In this document: positions 17,322 through 25,687 of the stretch, piece after piece
How positions within the stretch are numbered: position 1 is the first letter of the stretch
Layout of the letters: each line of letters opens with the position of its first letter
Origin: JBIYSM02 sp044759095
Lineage (GTDB): Bacteria; Bacillota; Bacilli; Brevibacillales; Brevibacillaceae
Assembly: GCF_044759095.2 (NCBI RefSeq)
Contig: NZ_JBIYSM020000010.1
Coordinates: forward strand, 30,799 to 94,798
Direction of reading: 5' to 3'
DNA: 64,000 nt
Position numbers and translations under genes: made by a program
Notes under the pieces: generated by a model
The model's database searches: none
Told to the model about the DNA's origin: nothing
The model's input: only the letters and a program-made list of their open reading frames with translations

Positions 17322-17526
17322 ATTGAAAATGGAAACCCCATTCGCTGTTCTTCTCATGCGCAACAGTCAGGCTGGCGAACCCGTTATTTGGCAGGTTCGT
17401 GACGGAGTCTGAACCTATGCTCGTGTTCGTTTTGTCAAAGACGGTGAGGGTGATGTCTCGTGCCGCGCCTGACCTGTTAAATAATATGTTTGTCTGGTTT
17501 TGCGTACAGACAGGCAAAGGAAACAT
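17305..17526 (-). pseudogene. Possible small beta-sandwich protein gene or remnant
   Basis: A 73-codon frame beginning MFPLPVCTQNQTNILF shows an alternating hydrophobic pattern typical of a beta-sandwich (ARDITLTVFDKTNT, GFASLTVAHEKN, WGFHFQF) and reads like real protein. It has no ribosome site at its ATG, overlaps the FkbM gene end by 17 nt, and underlies the promoter of the next plus-strand gene. I read it as a decayed or poorly expressed surface-type protein gene rather than a chance frame, with low certainty. Confidence 0.3.
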
Positions 17527-17536
17527 TTCATAAAAT
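17510..17536 (+). promoter_or_regulatory. Sigma-K-like promoter for CgeB-like gene 1
   Basis: ACA (17510-17512), 16 bp, CATAAAAT (CATA at 17529-17532), 34 bp before the start at 17567. Confidence 0.5.
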
Positions 17537-17566
17537 GGGGAAAAAGGGAGGAGGCAAGCGATTAAG

Positions 17567-18625
17567 TTGAAGCTCTTGATCATAACCGGAGATAAGTCCA
17601 AACGGTTAAACCCTCACATTCACTATTTATTTGATGAATTGGCTCACATTACGGACCTGACATTGTGGTATGAACCCGGAAATATCCACGACATCCTGAA
17701 AAAAATTCCTGAGAATCCTGATTTTATTCTCATCAATGAACATGGGGAAAAAAACTGTCCGAAGATAACAGGACTTTCCACCCTCACGATACCGTACGGC
17801 GTATATGTGCATGACGTGCATTACAACATCAAGCAAAGAAGAATAGAGATGGTTAAAGACAAGGTTCAGTATATATTTTCAATATACAGGGATCCATTTT
17901 ACAGATGGTACCCAGCATTCAAACAGAAGATGAAATGGCTACCCCACCATGTAAACCCCAAGCTATACAGGGATTATGGATTAAAGAAGGAAATAGATTT
18001 CCTGTTAATGGGTGCTGTTAATCAGCAGATGTATCCGTTGAGATGCAAAATCCTCAAGACCATGAAAAAGAAGCCTACCTTTGTATATCACCCTCACCCC
18101 GGTTATCGAGACTATGAAGAGCATGAAAAGAACCGTTATTTTATTGGAGAAAAGTATGCAAGAGAAATCAATCGAGCAAAGATGTTTTTTACCTGTGACT
18201 TGTCCTATAAGTATCCGGTAAAAAAATATTACGAAGTACTTGCAAGCAATACCCTTTTGTTGGCACCTGCATCACAAGAGCTAAAGGATTTGGGGTTTAT
18301 CCCCGGGGTACACTTTGTGGCCATCAATGAACATGATTTTGAGCAAAAGGCAGAGTACTATCTGAGACACGAAGAAGAGCGACGAAACATCGCGGAGCAG
18401 GGTTACCGGATGGTACATGAAAAGCATACAACGGCAATACGCGCCCGGCAGTTGGTAGAGATGATTCAGGATTTACTGGTAAATCATAAACCTACCGAAG
18501 CGCAATCATCGAATGTAAATAGACGGAGAGCAAATAGCGAAAACATACACGCTGTAGGAAGGAAGAGAAAGAATCTACGCGCAAAGAGAGCAACTGTAAA
18601 TTCTAGGAAACGAAGATACAAATAG
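17567..18625 (+). CDS. CgeB-like glycosyltransferase, paralogue 1
   Basis: GT-B-like protein of the CgeB (spore maturation) type. In Bacillus subtilis CgeB belongs to the sigma-K/GerE-controlled cge genes that affect the spore outermost glycan layer. The 352 aa share long stretches with the products of 23623 and 30093: GNIHDILKKI, ITGLSTLTIPYGVY, IGEKYAREINRAKMFFTCD (about 200-218), LKDLGFIPGVHFVAINEHDF and a YRMVHEKHTTAIRARQL signature. The last ~40 aa are very basic (RKRKNLRAKRATVNSRKRRY). Start is TTG with GGGAGGAGG upstream. A sigma-K-like promoter precedes it. Confidence 0.85.
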   Translation: MKLLIITGDKSKRLNPHIHYLFDELAHITDLTLWYEPGNIHDILKKIPENPDFILINEHGEKNCPKITGLSTLTIPYGVYVHDVHYNIKQRRIEMVKDKVQYIFSIYRDPFYRWYPAFKQKMKWLPHHVNPKLYRDYGLKKEIDFLLMGAVNQQMYPLRCKILKTMKKKPTFVYHPHPGYRDYEEHEKNRYFIGEKYAREINRAKMFFTCDLSYKYPVKKYYEVLASNTLLLAPASQELKDLGFIPGVHFVAINEHDFEQKAEYYLRHEEERRNIAEQGYRMVHEKHTTAIRARQLVEMIQDLLVNHKPTEAQSSNVNRRRANSENIHAVGRKRKNLRAKRATVNSRKRRYK

Positions 18626-18642
18626 GGGTTCACCACAAACCC

Positions 18643-18679
18643 AAAATGGGTATCAGCCGCAAACTGATACCCATTTTTT
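18643..18679. terminator. Bidirectional terminator
   Basis: AAAATGGGTATCAG (18643-18656) pairs with CTGATACCCATTTT (18664-18677). T-run on the plus side, A-run on the minus side, between convergent CgeB-like and GT-D genes. Confidence 0.9.
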
Positions 18680-18694
18680 CCTGACAAGTTGATT

Positions 18695-19600
18695 TTACAT
18701 TTTCATCAATGTATTGATTCCGATACGATTCGTTAACCAAGGACTCTCGCTAACCTTTCCGGTAGACAAGCTCCATAAGCCCAACCCCAAATCAAAGGCG
18801 ACTTTTCCGTAAGTCTCAGCTATATAGGGAGCGAGAATCACCGCATTAATCCCTGCCGCAAGCAAACAAAGATCGAATTCATAATGAGCAATTTCCTGCT
18901 TCACGCGAGGAATCTCATCATATCCATAGATGCTAATGGTTCCAACAACTTCAAATCCCAGTCTGTTTTTTAAATTCAGATCCAGGGCATTCTTTACTTC
19001 ATCGGCAATCGAACTGATTAATAAGATTTTCCGCCCGCGCAGCATTTCTTCAAATTTTTCTTTTTGAGAATACATGATGACTCTTCTCAAGTAAGCCTCG
19101 TAAGTATATTTCAGCTTTATGTCATAAACCTCAAATACTTTTTCTGCCAAAACACCATCAGGTAACACGGTAATGTACCCCACAATATCAGCTTTTCGTA
19201 CAGCCTCTACTGCTTCATCCCGAGCCTTTACATTTGGGAACCGAATACCTCGGTGTTCGAAACCTGTAGTTGTGATTCCCTTATTGGCGACTTTCGCTTC
19301 CCCGTGATTCATAAAATACTTTTTAGGGAAGATCTTGTATTGGGCCATGACAAATGATTCTGTATGACCCACACTCACAACAGACAATGGCTTTTTTTCT
19401 TCAAGTGCCGTTATGATTTTGTTCATCAATTCTCCGCTTGATAACCGGATAGCACTAGGTTTTATCGCGATCCATTTAGACCGTGACATTTTACCTGTTT
19501 GAGGTCTCTTTGTAGAAAGATGTAAACTTGGCCTTCTTTTTTTGAGGGTTTTCTTTCTTCTCATGGATGTTTTCTTTTTCTTCGGCGTCTTTATTTTCAA
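18695..19600 (-). CDS. GT-D-fold glycosyltransferase-like protein, paralogue 1
   Basis: Resembles GT-D fold (DUF1792-related) glycosyltransferases. The 301 aa start at TTG 19600 (AAAGGGG 8 nt upstream). After a Lys/Arg-rich head of ~45 aa comes ELMNKIITALEEKKPLSVVS, then VGHTESFVMAQ where the family usually has an RxGDGE motif; only the Glu is kept. The rest is typical: AVRKADIVGYI, LAEKVFEVYDIK, RGRKILLISSIADEV, GYDEIPRVKQEI and FDLCLLAAGINAVILAPYIAE. Close paralogue of 24686-25606. It is 40 nt after the GT2 gene, same unit. Confidence 0.75.
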   Translation of the reverse strand: MKIKTPKKKKTSMRRKKTLKKRRPSLHLSTKRPQTGKMSRSKWIAIKPSAIRLSSGELMNKIITALEEKKPLSVVSVGHTESFVMAQYKIFPKKYFMNHGEAKVANKGITTTGFEHRGIRFPNVKARDEAVEAVRKADIVGYITVLPDGVLAEKVFEVYDIKLKYTYEAYLRRVIMYSQKEKFEEMLRGRKILLISSIADEVKNALDLNLKNRLGFEVVGTISIYGYDEIPRVKQEIAHYEFDLCLLAAGINAVILAPYIAETYGKVAFDLGLGLWSLSTGKVSESPWLTNRIGINTLMKM

Positions 19601-19640
19601 TAGGAAAACCCCTTTCTTCAATATTAATGCTTAAAGTCGA

Positions 19641-20639
19641 TCAGAGGATTTTGGGATAGATTCTCACTTTCTTCGACAAGTAAGGGAGTGGTGTCTTCAT
19701 TTTGTTTTGCAGTCGTAACCTGTTTACCGAAGCAGTTAACTTCCTGGTCGGTCTTTTCAGAGGTTTCGTCACAATCTTCTTGGGTTTCGTCTTTGGGGGA
19801 GAAGTGCCATTTTTTTGGGGCTTCTTCTTCGAAGTGGAAGGAACACGCTTTTTAGGGTTCGTATTCTGTCGTGAGGGGAATTTCTTCTTCTGTTTCGTGC
19901 CGGAACGTGTAGGTTCCCAGATCTGTTTTAGCTCAGCCAGTTTTTCCTTTGTATATAAAGCAGGGTGATTGTTTCGGATTTGATTGATGAGTTGTTTCTT
20001 TCTCTCCTTTGATCTCATACTCATGGTGTGTCCATGTCTTCGATAATGAAATAAGACCTCAGGAATGATATGTCCTAGGAATCCCTTTTCGCCCAAGGAA
20101 ATCCAAAAATCCCAATCGGCATAGCCCGTCATTTCTTCATTGTAGCCGCCAACCTGTTCCCAGGCGTCTTTTCTGAAAAGGGAAGTTACGACCATGATAT
20201 TGTTGAAGAGCAGCTTGTAAAAATTATAGGCAGGGAATTTCCATCGAGCTTTCGTGTCACCAAAACACTGGAGCCAGCTGCTGACAAATCCTACTTCCGG
20301 TCTTGCTTCCAGTATGGCTACTTCCTTTTGCAGCAAGGTGGGATGGATGGTATCGTCGGCATCCAATGGCAAAATATATTTGCCTCTGGAAAGTTTGATC
20401 CCTGCATTTCTAGCGGCGGATAAACCTTTGTTGTCTTGATGAATAATCCGTGTTTTTGGCTTGTTTAACTGCTCCAGTACTTGTATGGTTTCTGGATCGG
20501 TAGAGCCATCGTTCACGACGATGATTTCAAAATCTGTGAAAGTAGATTGTATACATGAGTCAATGGCTTCTTCCAGGTATTTCCCATAGTTGTAACAAGG
20601 GATGATGATCGAAACCGCTGGTGATTCTTCGATCCTCAC
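19641..20639 (-). CDS. GT2 glycosyltransferase with long basic tail, paralogue a
   Basis: Inverting GT-A enzyme of family 2. The 332 aa begin at GTG 20639 behind GAAGGAGG. VSIIIPCYNYGKYLEEAIDS is at about 9-28, VVNDGSTDPET near 42, the DxD in ILPLDADDTIHP near 90, and a GYADWDFWISLGEKG acceptor-site region near 170. From residue ~245 there is a Lys/Ser/Thr/Pro-rich tail of about 85 aa. The sequence resembles the products of 28869, 36531 and 38457. The tail is low complexity and not part of the catalytic fold. It is upstream of the GT-D gene on the same strand. Confidence 0.9.
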   Translation of the reverse strand: MRIEESPAVSIIIPCYNYGKYLEEAIDSCIQSTFTDFEIIVVNDGSTDPETIQVLEQLNKPKTRIIHQDNKGLSAARNAGIKLSRGKYILPLDADDTIHPTLLQKEVAILEARPEVGFVSSWLQCFGDTKARWKFPAYNFYKLLFNNIMVVTSLFRKDAWEQVGGYNEEMTGYADWDFWISLGEKGFLGHIIPEVLFHYRRHGHTMSMRSKERKKQLINQIRNNHPALYTKEKLAELKQIWEPTRSGTKQKKKFPSRQNTNPKKRVPSTSKKKPQKNGTSPPKTKPKKIVTKPLKRPTRKLTASVNRLRLQNKMKTPLPYLSKKVRIYPKIL

Positions 20640-20802
20640 TTGTCAGCCTCCTTCAGATAATAAATTATCTCTCTGTACATAAAAGTTATCCTTGTATCTT
20701 ATTCACAGAAATGAAGGGGCGGGTGTGCGTTTGATTGGGTTGGAGGAGTACAATTTCGGTTTGGGATCGGTAGAACCAGGAGTGTGAAAGTTAAAAAATG
20801 AG

Positions 20803-20830
20803 AAAATCCCTATAACCTTAGGGATTTTTT
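20803..20830 (-). terminator. Terminator at the stop of GT4 paralogue B
   Basis: On the minus strand AAAATCCCTA and TAGGGATTTT pair around AGGTTA directly after the TAA, followed by CTCATTTTTT. Confidence 0.85.
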
Positions 20831-22064
20831 AGGTTGGACGCGTCCATATTAGCTGATTTTCACAAGTCTCCGTATACACAGGCAAGTTTATGATTCGGCG
20901 TTTCATTACTCGTTCATACACGGCCAAGGTTTGATTTAGCATGTTTTCAACTGACCAATTCTCCAAAGCCCGTTTTTGCCCATTCTCAGCCATTGATGCC
21001 CGAAGAGCTTCGTCCTCCAAGGCACGCTTCAAGTTTCGATACATCGCTTCACTGTTACGTATCGGCGAAAGCAACCCTGAAGCGCCGTGCTGCACGATTT
21101 CGGGAATGCCGCCAGCATTGGTGGAAACGATCGGTTTTCCGGCAATTTGCGCCTCAATAATTGCAAAAGGTCGACACTCTTGAACACTGGAAAATGCAAA
21201 GATGTCAGCACGATTCAACAACTGTGGAACGTCACGCCGCTTTCCCAAAAAACGAACATGATGTTGTAAATGAAGACGTTTGCTCTTTCTTACTAACGTT
21301 CTGCGCAATGTTCCATCTCCAGCCATCCAACATTCCCAATCTCTCCGGACTCTCTTCAATTTTGCCAGAGCGTCCAACAGATAACGATGTCCTTTTACGG
21401 GGGCCAAGCGTGCTACGCAAAGGATAATTTTTTTATCTCCGGCCGATTTTGTTACCGGTTTGCCTGTGCGAGCCAAGAAGTTGGTGATATCCAATCCATA
21501 GGGGATTACCGTGATATGATTTGCCGGCACGTGGTACATATTCACTAGTCTGTTCTTCATCCACTGGGAAGGGGCGATTGTCAGGTTGCTTGAAACCGCA
21601 CCGCGTGATTCCAACATGGAAAAATACTTTCCTTTAACTGGGAGGAAGTCACCGTGAACGGTCAATACCAATGGAATATGCTTGGGTTTTACCCTCCAAA
21701 TTGCTTGTGCGCTGATTACATCCTGAGCATGGATGAGGTCGTATTTGTCCAATCCAAAGTATGCAGCGGCCATTTCGTAAGAATACCTCTCTACTTCCCA
21801 AAATCTGATTGCAGGAGGAATCTTCCATCTCCTTTTTGTGTACATGGCCCTTAACTTCGCTCTTATCAGCTTTCTTATTGTTTCTTTCGACACATAACGT
21901 CCGTTATTTAGCATGTAATATTGCTTTCTTGGAGGATTTTGAAATAGGATGTCCACTTCGTGCCCTAAGCGCTGCAATTCTCTTTGAAGCGTGAAAACAT
22001 ATGTGGAGATACCGCCTACCCCGATGTTTGGAATCGATATATATCCCGCTAGTAAGATGCGCAT
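20829..22064 (-). CDS. GT4-type glycosyltransferase, paralogue B
   Basis: GT-B glycosyltransferase, 411 aa, a full-length relative of the 15055-16260 product: RILLAGYISIPNIGVGGIST at the start, LTIAPSQWMKNRLVN, VIPYGLDITNF, CVARLAPVKGHRYLLDALAK and CRPFAIIEAQIAGKPIVST (EX7E region near residue 290). ATG 22064 has an AAAGGAAGGG site. It stands alone between its own sigma-K-like promoter and a terminator. Sequence drift between the two copies suggests different substrates, but this is a guess. Confidence 0.9.
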   Translation of the reverse strand: MRILLAGYISIPNIGVGGISTYVFTLQRELQRLGHEVDILFQNPPRKQYYMLNNGRYVSKETIRKLIRAKLRAMYTKRRWKIPPAIRFWEVERYSYEMAAAYFGLDKYDLIHAQDVISAQAIWRVKPKHIPLVLTVHGDFLPVKGKYFSMLESRGAVSSNLTIAPSQWMKNRLVNMYHVPANHITVIPYGLDITNFLARTGKPVTKSAGDKKIILCVARLAPVKGHRYLLDALAKLKRVRRDWECWMAGDGTLRRTLVRKSKRLHLQHHVRFLGKRRDVPQLLNRADIFAFSSVQECRPFAIIEAQIAGKPIVSTNAGGIPEIVQHGASGLLSPIRNSEAMYRNLKRALEDEALRASMAENGQKRALENWSVENMLNQTLAVYERVMKRRIINLPVYTETCENQLIWTRPT

Positions 22065-22107
22065 ATAGCCCTTCCTTTCTGATCGGTATAGAACGAATGC
22101 CTTTCCA

Positions 22108-22135
22108 CATATGTATGCGTCTTTTTTCAGATGGT
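22108..22135 (-). promoter_or_regulatory. Sigma-K-like promoter for GT4 paralogue B (minus strand)
   Basis: Minus strand: CTGTCCATACC with ACC at 22135-22133, 15 bp, then CATACATAT (CATA 22117-22114), 49 bp before the start at 22064. Confidence 0.62.
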
Positions 22136-22205
22136 ATGGACAGTTCTGATTTCACTTAAAAAAACAGGCAAATATCATACGGCAACTTTCCGGCCGATTC
22201 CCACA

Positions 22206-23033
22206 TCAAAAAAATGGAACCGTATCTGCCAGATTAATCATGGCTCGCATCGTTTTGTACAGATCGTATTGATCTTTCGCCCAGTAGGTTACCGTTGAAC
22301 TGCCCGTTTGGTACAGGGTGCCTGGCACGATGGCAGCCATCTCGGCTTGTCCGGCAAAAGAAAATTCGATTTTTAGCTCCAGCGGCGTTTGCGTTTGCAC
22401 AGGTTGTATCTGCTTCAGGTTGTCCAATGCGAGCTTGGTTTGCTGCTTCAGCTCAGCGGTAGCTTCATCTCTGGAGAGGCAGATTGCGGCGGTTCGAGAG
22501 ACTGTACGTTTGACGATTGCGGTACAAATCTCAGGAACCAGCTGCTTGGCTTCTTTCGCTACCAGATCGTCGCCAGAAACGAAGCAGACCGGAACGCCAG
22601 AGAGACCGGCATAGATCGCATTGAATCCAAATTCACCGACAAGCAGCCCGTTAATGTACATGTTACGCACAACGTTCGACATCGTGTGGCTAAGTACTCC
22701 CGGTGCACCCTGACGTGTGTGGTAACCGATAAAAAAAGCGGCGTCAAAGCTGGAGTCCAATCCCTGCATCATCGAGTAGTCCCGGGGGGAGCCAGAGAGC
22801 AGCTTTGCGTTGGGATGTAACGCCTCGATTAATATGTTGTTCATCGTGTTGTGACTGTCGGAGACAAGAATCTCCTTTGCTCCCCACTCCAGCGCTGCTT
22901 CGATGACTGCATTGGTATCCTGGGTCATCAGTCGCCTTCCTCGCTCGTAATTCAACCCGTTGTCCGGGTTGATATAGGTCGTATCGACGATTCCGGTAAT
23001 CCCTTCCATATCCACTGAGAGAAAAAGTTTCAT
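22206..23033 (-). CDS. M55-family D-aminopeptidase (DppA-like)
   Basis: Zinc D-aminopeptidase that removes N-terminal D-amino acids, for example D-Ala from wall peptides. The 275 aa equal the DppA length. Zinc and active-site residues are visible: SVDMEGITG (Asp and Glu near residues 8-10), SDSHNTMNNIL (His near 60), GYHTRQG (His near 104) and LVGEFGFNA (Glu near 132). The start ATG 23033 has AAAGGAAG 7 nt upstream. It is a single gene, apart from the usual dpp transport operon, between glycosyltransferase and small-protein genes. DppA acts in stationary phase/sporulation in Bacillus subtilis, which would fit the context. Confidence 0.92.
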   Translation of the reverse strand: MKLFLSVDMEGITGIVDTTYINPDNGLNYERGRRLMTQDTNAVIEAALEWGAKEILVSDSHNTMNNILIEALHPNAKLLSGSPRDYSMMQGLDSSFDAAFFIGYHTRQGAPGVLSHTMSNVVRNMYINGLLVGEFGFNAIYAGLSGVPVCFVSGDDLVAKEAKQLVPEICTAIVKRTVSRTAAICLSRDEATAELKQQTKLALDNLKQIQPVQTQTPLELKIEFSFAGQAEMAAIVPGTLYQTGSSTVTYWAKDQYDLYKTMRAMINLADTVPFF

Positions 23034-23078
23034 ATGCATTCTTCCTTTCAAAATCAATTCTAATGGTTATTGTACTAT

Positions 23079-23121
23079 AAAAAAACGAAAAGCAGTTGTC
23101 TTCCATGAGACGATCTGCTCT
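23079..23121 (-). terminator. Terminator after small basic protein 2 (minus strand)
   Basis: Minus strand AGCAG...CTGCT with an inner GTCT/AGAC pair, followed by TTTCGTTTTTTT. It lies between the small basic gene and the DppA-like gene. Confidence 0.7.
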
Positions 23122-23143
23122 TTCAATAGGATAAGTGCTTTTG

Positions 23144-23416
23144 TCATCTTCGCCTCTTTCCCTTTGGCCTGGGGCGCAGTAACTGAAGGTATTTTCGGAA
23201 CACTGAATCAGGAATGGAATAGTGCCTCGGCAACCGCTTTCGTATGGTATCCAAAATCTTTCGGTTCACCAATACATTCCCGGCCTTGACGCGATAAAAA
23301 AACAGCGAATTGTATCGTGAACTTGAGACCATTCGGGAAGATATAACGCGCCGCCTTTTTTTTCTTTTCGTTACCAGCCTTTTTCTGCCTCTAGGCTTCT
23401 GTATCCTCACCCTCAA
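23144..23416 (-). CDS. Small basic protein, paralogue 2 of the HYSIPD pair
   Basis: Unrecognised protein of 90 aa, extremely basic (about a third Lys/Arg), with two Arg/Lys clusters at the start and one at the end. The centre, NRKILDTIRKRLPRHYSIPD, matches the 14907 product. Gene reality is well supported: TTG start with AAGGAGG 8 nt upstream, a sigma-K-like promoter 41 bp before, and a terminator after. It is divergent from CgeB-like gene 2. There is no signal peptide and no membrane segment. Possible roles: nucleic-acid or polyanion binding, or a spore-coat component. All are inference. Confidence 0.75.
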   Translation of the reverse strand: MRVRIQKPRGRKRLVTKRKKRRRVISSRMVSSSRYNSLFFYRVKAGNVLVNRKILDTIRKRLPRHYSIPDSVFRKYLQLLRPRPKGKRRR

Positions 23417-23451
23417 CTGTATTTCCTCCTTGCCATTTCTAGTCCATTCAT

Positions 23452-23479
23452 TATATATATGAATCTTTGCTGAGCTGGT
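23452..23479 (-). promoter_or_regulatory. Sigma-K-like promoter for small basic protein 2 (minus strand)
   Basis: Minus strand: TTGTCCATACC with ACC at 23479-23477, 15 bp, CATATATATA (CATA 23461-23458). Confidence 0.65.
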
Positions 23480-23556
23480 ATGGACAAATAGGATTGATCC
23501 AAAAAATCAGGCGAACGACAAGACTTTTTCATCCTTCTCATGTGATAGGAGTACAA

Positions 23557-23584
23557 ACCGCCAAAAAAAATGCTTCATAAAATT
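23557..23584 (+). promoter_or_regulatory. Sigma-K-like promoter for CgeB-like gene 2
   Basis: GTACAAACC with ACC at 23557-23559, 16 bp, CATAAAATTA (CATA 23576-23579), 43 bp before the ATG. The same GTACAAACC stands before CgeB-like gene 3. Confidence 0.62.
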
Positions 23585-23622
23585 AAGCAAGAGTGGTTAA
23601 AAGAGGGTGGGGAGACGTGGCG

Positions 23623-24666
23623 ATGGAGAAACTGAAAATTTTGTTAATAACAGGAGATATAAAAGACTTTATCTGCGCACACGTTTGCGATTTAATGACG
23701 GAACTGGCGAAAATGACAGAATTAACCCTGTGGACTCAGCCTGGAAATATCCATGACATCATAAAAAAAATCTCCAAAAAACCTGACTTCATCTTTATTA
23801 ACGAATTCGGCGAGACAAAAACCCCGCCAATTACAGGACTGTCTACGTTATCGATTCCCTTTGGTGTGTACATGTACGATCTGCATTACCGGATCAAAGA
23901 CAGAAAGAAAGCACTCCGCAGCAACAAGGTCAACTATATCTTCTCTGTATATCGGGATCCGTTTTATCAGTGGTATCCGGAATTTAAGGATAAAATGAGG
24001 TGGCTTCCCCTACATGTAAATTCCGAGGTATACAGGGATTACGGACTGGAAAAAGAGATCGATTGGCTGTTAATGGGTGCAGTCGATAACGTTTATCCGC
24101 TAAGGTATCGGATTTTACAAGAGATGAGTAACCAAACAAACTTTGTTTATCATAAGCACCCGGGATATCGGAATTATAAACCACACGAAAGACAAAAGTA
24201 TTTTATCGGGGAAAAGTATGCCAGAGAGATAAATCGGGCAAAGATGTTTTTTACCTGTGACTCGGTATACAACTATCCGGTGGCAAAATACTATGAGGTG
24301 CCTGCCTGTAAATCACTTCTGTTGGCGCCTTCCGTCAATGAACTGTTGGATTTGGGATTTGTTCCAGGCCAGCACTTTGTGGCGATTAATGATCATGACT
24401 TCCGAGAGAAAGCAGAATATTTTTTAAAAAATGAATGGGAGCGGAACAAAATTACAGAGCAAGGATATCGGTTGGTGCATGAGAACCACACCTCGGTCAT
24501 AAGAGCCAGACAACTGCTGGAGATGATAAAGGAAATACTGGAAAACCACAAAACGACAGTCGTACATTCACCAAAACTTATCCAAAAAAGAAAAGCAAGT
24601 ATGAAGCGGGCTCGATTGACCAGAAATCTGAAGCTGTCGAAATACAAGAAGCCAAAAAAAAGGTGA
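23623..24666 (+). CDS. CgeB-like glycosyltransferase, paralogue 2
   Basis: Second CgeB-type protein, 347 aa from ATG 23623, which has GGGGAG 8 nt upstream (an earlier in-frame GTG at 23593 has no site). It follows the first copy throughout: GNIHDIIKKISKKPDFIFIN, ITGLSTLSIPFGVYMYDLHY, VYRDPFYQWYPEFKDKMRWL, IGEKYAREINRAKMFFTCDS, and YRLVHENHTSVIRARQLLEM. The C-terminal ~35 aa are Lys/Arg-rich (KRKASMKRARLTRNLKLSKY). It is followed after 19 nt by GT-D paralogue 2, so this pair is an operon. In set 1 the same two genes are convergent. Confidence 0.85.
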   Translation: MEKLKILLITGDIKDFICAHVCDLMTELAKMTELTLWTQPGNIHDIIKKISKKPDFIFINEFGETKTPPITGLSTLSIPFGVYMYDLHYRIKDRKKALRSNKVNYIFSVYRDPFYQWYPEFKDKMRWLPLHVNSEVYRDYGLEKEIDWLLMGAVDNVYPLRYRILQEMSNQTNFVYHKHPGYRNYKPHERQKYFIGEKYAREINRAKMFFTCDSVYNYPVAKYYEVPACKSLLLAPSVNELLDLGFVPGQHFVAINDHDFREKAEYFLKNEWERNKITEQGYRLVHENHTSVIRARQLLEMIKEILENHKTTVVHSPKLIQKRKASMKRARLTRNLKLSKYKKPKKR

Positions 24667-24685
24667 GAGTCGAGGTGTAAACATC

Positions 24686-25606
24686 ATGAAATCGAAGGTA
24701 ACGTTACGAAGAAAAAAATCTATGGTCAAAAGAAGAACAAGGAAATTCAATAAACGGACACTTCGAAAAAAAATAGGGTTTTTTTCGAGACACAGGTATC
24801 CTCAAAGCAATGAGTTTACACGCGATAAAATAAAAACCCATAGACCGGATGCAGCACAACTAACATGCAGCGAACTATTGGATAAAATAATCGAAGCATT
24901 AGAAGAAAAGAAACCACTCTCGGTTGTTTCCGTGGGTCAGACAGAGTCTTTTATCATGTCACAATACACTCTCTACTCCCATCGGGAAATATTGAGAGAT
25001 CCTGAGACGTTAAAAGCAAACGAAGGGGTGACTACAGGACTTCAGCACCGCGGAATCCGATTACCGAACAAACTGGCAAGAGTTGAAGCGGTCGAAGCTG
25101 TTAGGCAGGCTGACATCGTCGGTTATAACACAATCATCCCGTCCGGAGCGCTGGCAGAAAAAGTGTTTGAGGTTCACAATATCAAACCCAAATACGTTTT
25201 CGAAGCGTTCCTGCGAAGAGTGATGATGTATTCACAAAAAGAAAAATTTGAAAGTATGCTCGGTGGTCGGAAAATCTTGTTAATCAGTTCGATCGCAGAC
25301 CAGGTAAAGGACAGCATGGATAAAAACCTAAAACCAAAACTGGGATTTGATGTTGTAGGCTCGATCAGTATAAACAGCTTCGAGGAGATTCCCATGGTGA
25401 AAGAGAAAGTTGCGGATTATGACTTTGATCTTTGTTTAATTGCCGCAGGGATCAATGCCGTGATTCTCGCCCCTTTTATTGCGCAAACATACCAGAAAGT
25501 GGCCATCGATATGGGAGGCGGCTTATCCAGCCTGGCTACAGGAGAAATGCTTGCATGCAAGTGGATGACAAAAAGAATCGGACTGGATAAACTGATGGGC
25601 ATGTAA
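24686..25606 (+). CDS. GT-D-fold glycosyltransferase-like protein, paralogue 2
   Basis: 306 aa, paralogue of 18695-19600. A basic head of about 45 aa (LRRKKSMVKRRTRKFNKRTL) precedes the GT-D-like core: CSELLDKIIEALEEKKPLSV, then VSVGQTESFIMSQY in place of the expected RxGDGE, AVRQADIVGYNTI, GGRKILLISSIADQV and FDLCLIAAGINAVILAPFIA. Both copies lack the motif's Asp but keep its Glu. A weak GAGGTG site precedes the ATG. A terminator follows, closing the CgeB-GT-D unit. Confidence 0.75.
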   Translation: MKSKVTLRRKKSMVKRRTRKFNKRTLRKKIGFFSRHRYPQSNEFTRDKIKTHRPDAAQLTCSELLDKIIEALEEKKPLSVVSVGQTESFIMSQYTLYSHREILRDPETLKANEGVTTGLQHRGIRLPNKLARVEAVEAVRQADIVGYNTIIPSGALAEKVFEVHNIKPKYVFEAFLRRVMMYSQKEKFESMLGGRKILLISSIADQVKDSMDKNLKPKLGFDVVGSISINSFEEIPMVKEKVADYDFDLCLIAAGINAVILAPFIAQTYQKVAIDMGGGLSSLATGEMLACKWMTKRIGLDKLMGM

Positions 25607-25632
25607 AAAGCGGACGATTTCCGCTTTTTTCT
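25605..25632 (+). terminator. Terminator after GT-D paralogue 2
   Basis: AAAAAGCGGA (25605-25614) and TCCGCTTTTTT (25620-25630) pair around CGATT, starting at the stop codon. Confidence 0.88.
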
Positions 25633-25687
25633 TTTCAGCGGACGGATGGCGGAACTTTTCCGCTTTTGCACATCTATATTCGTCCAT

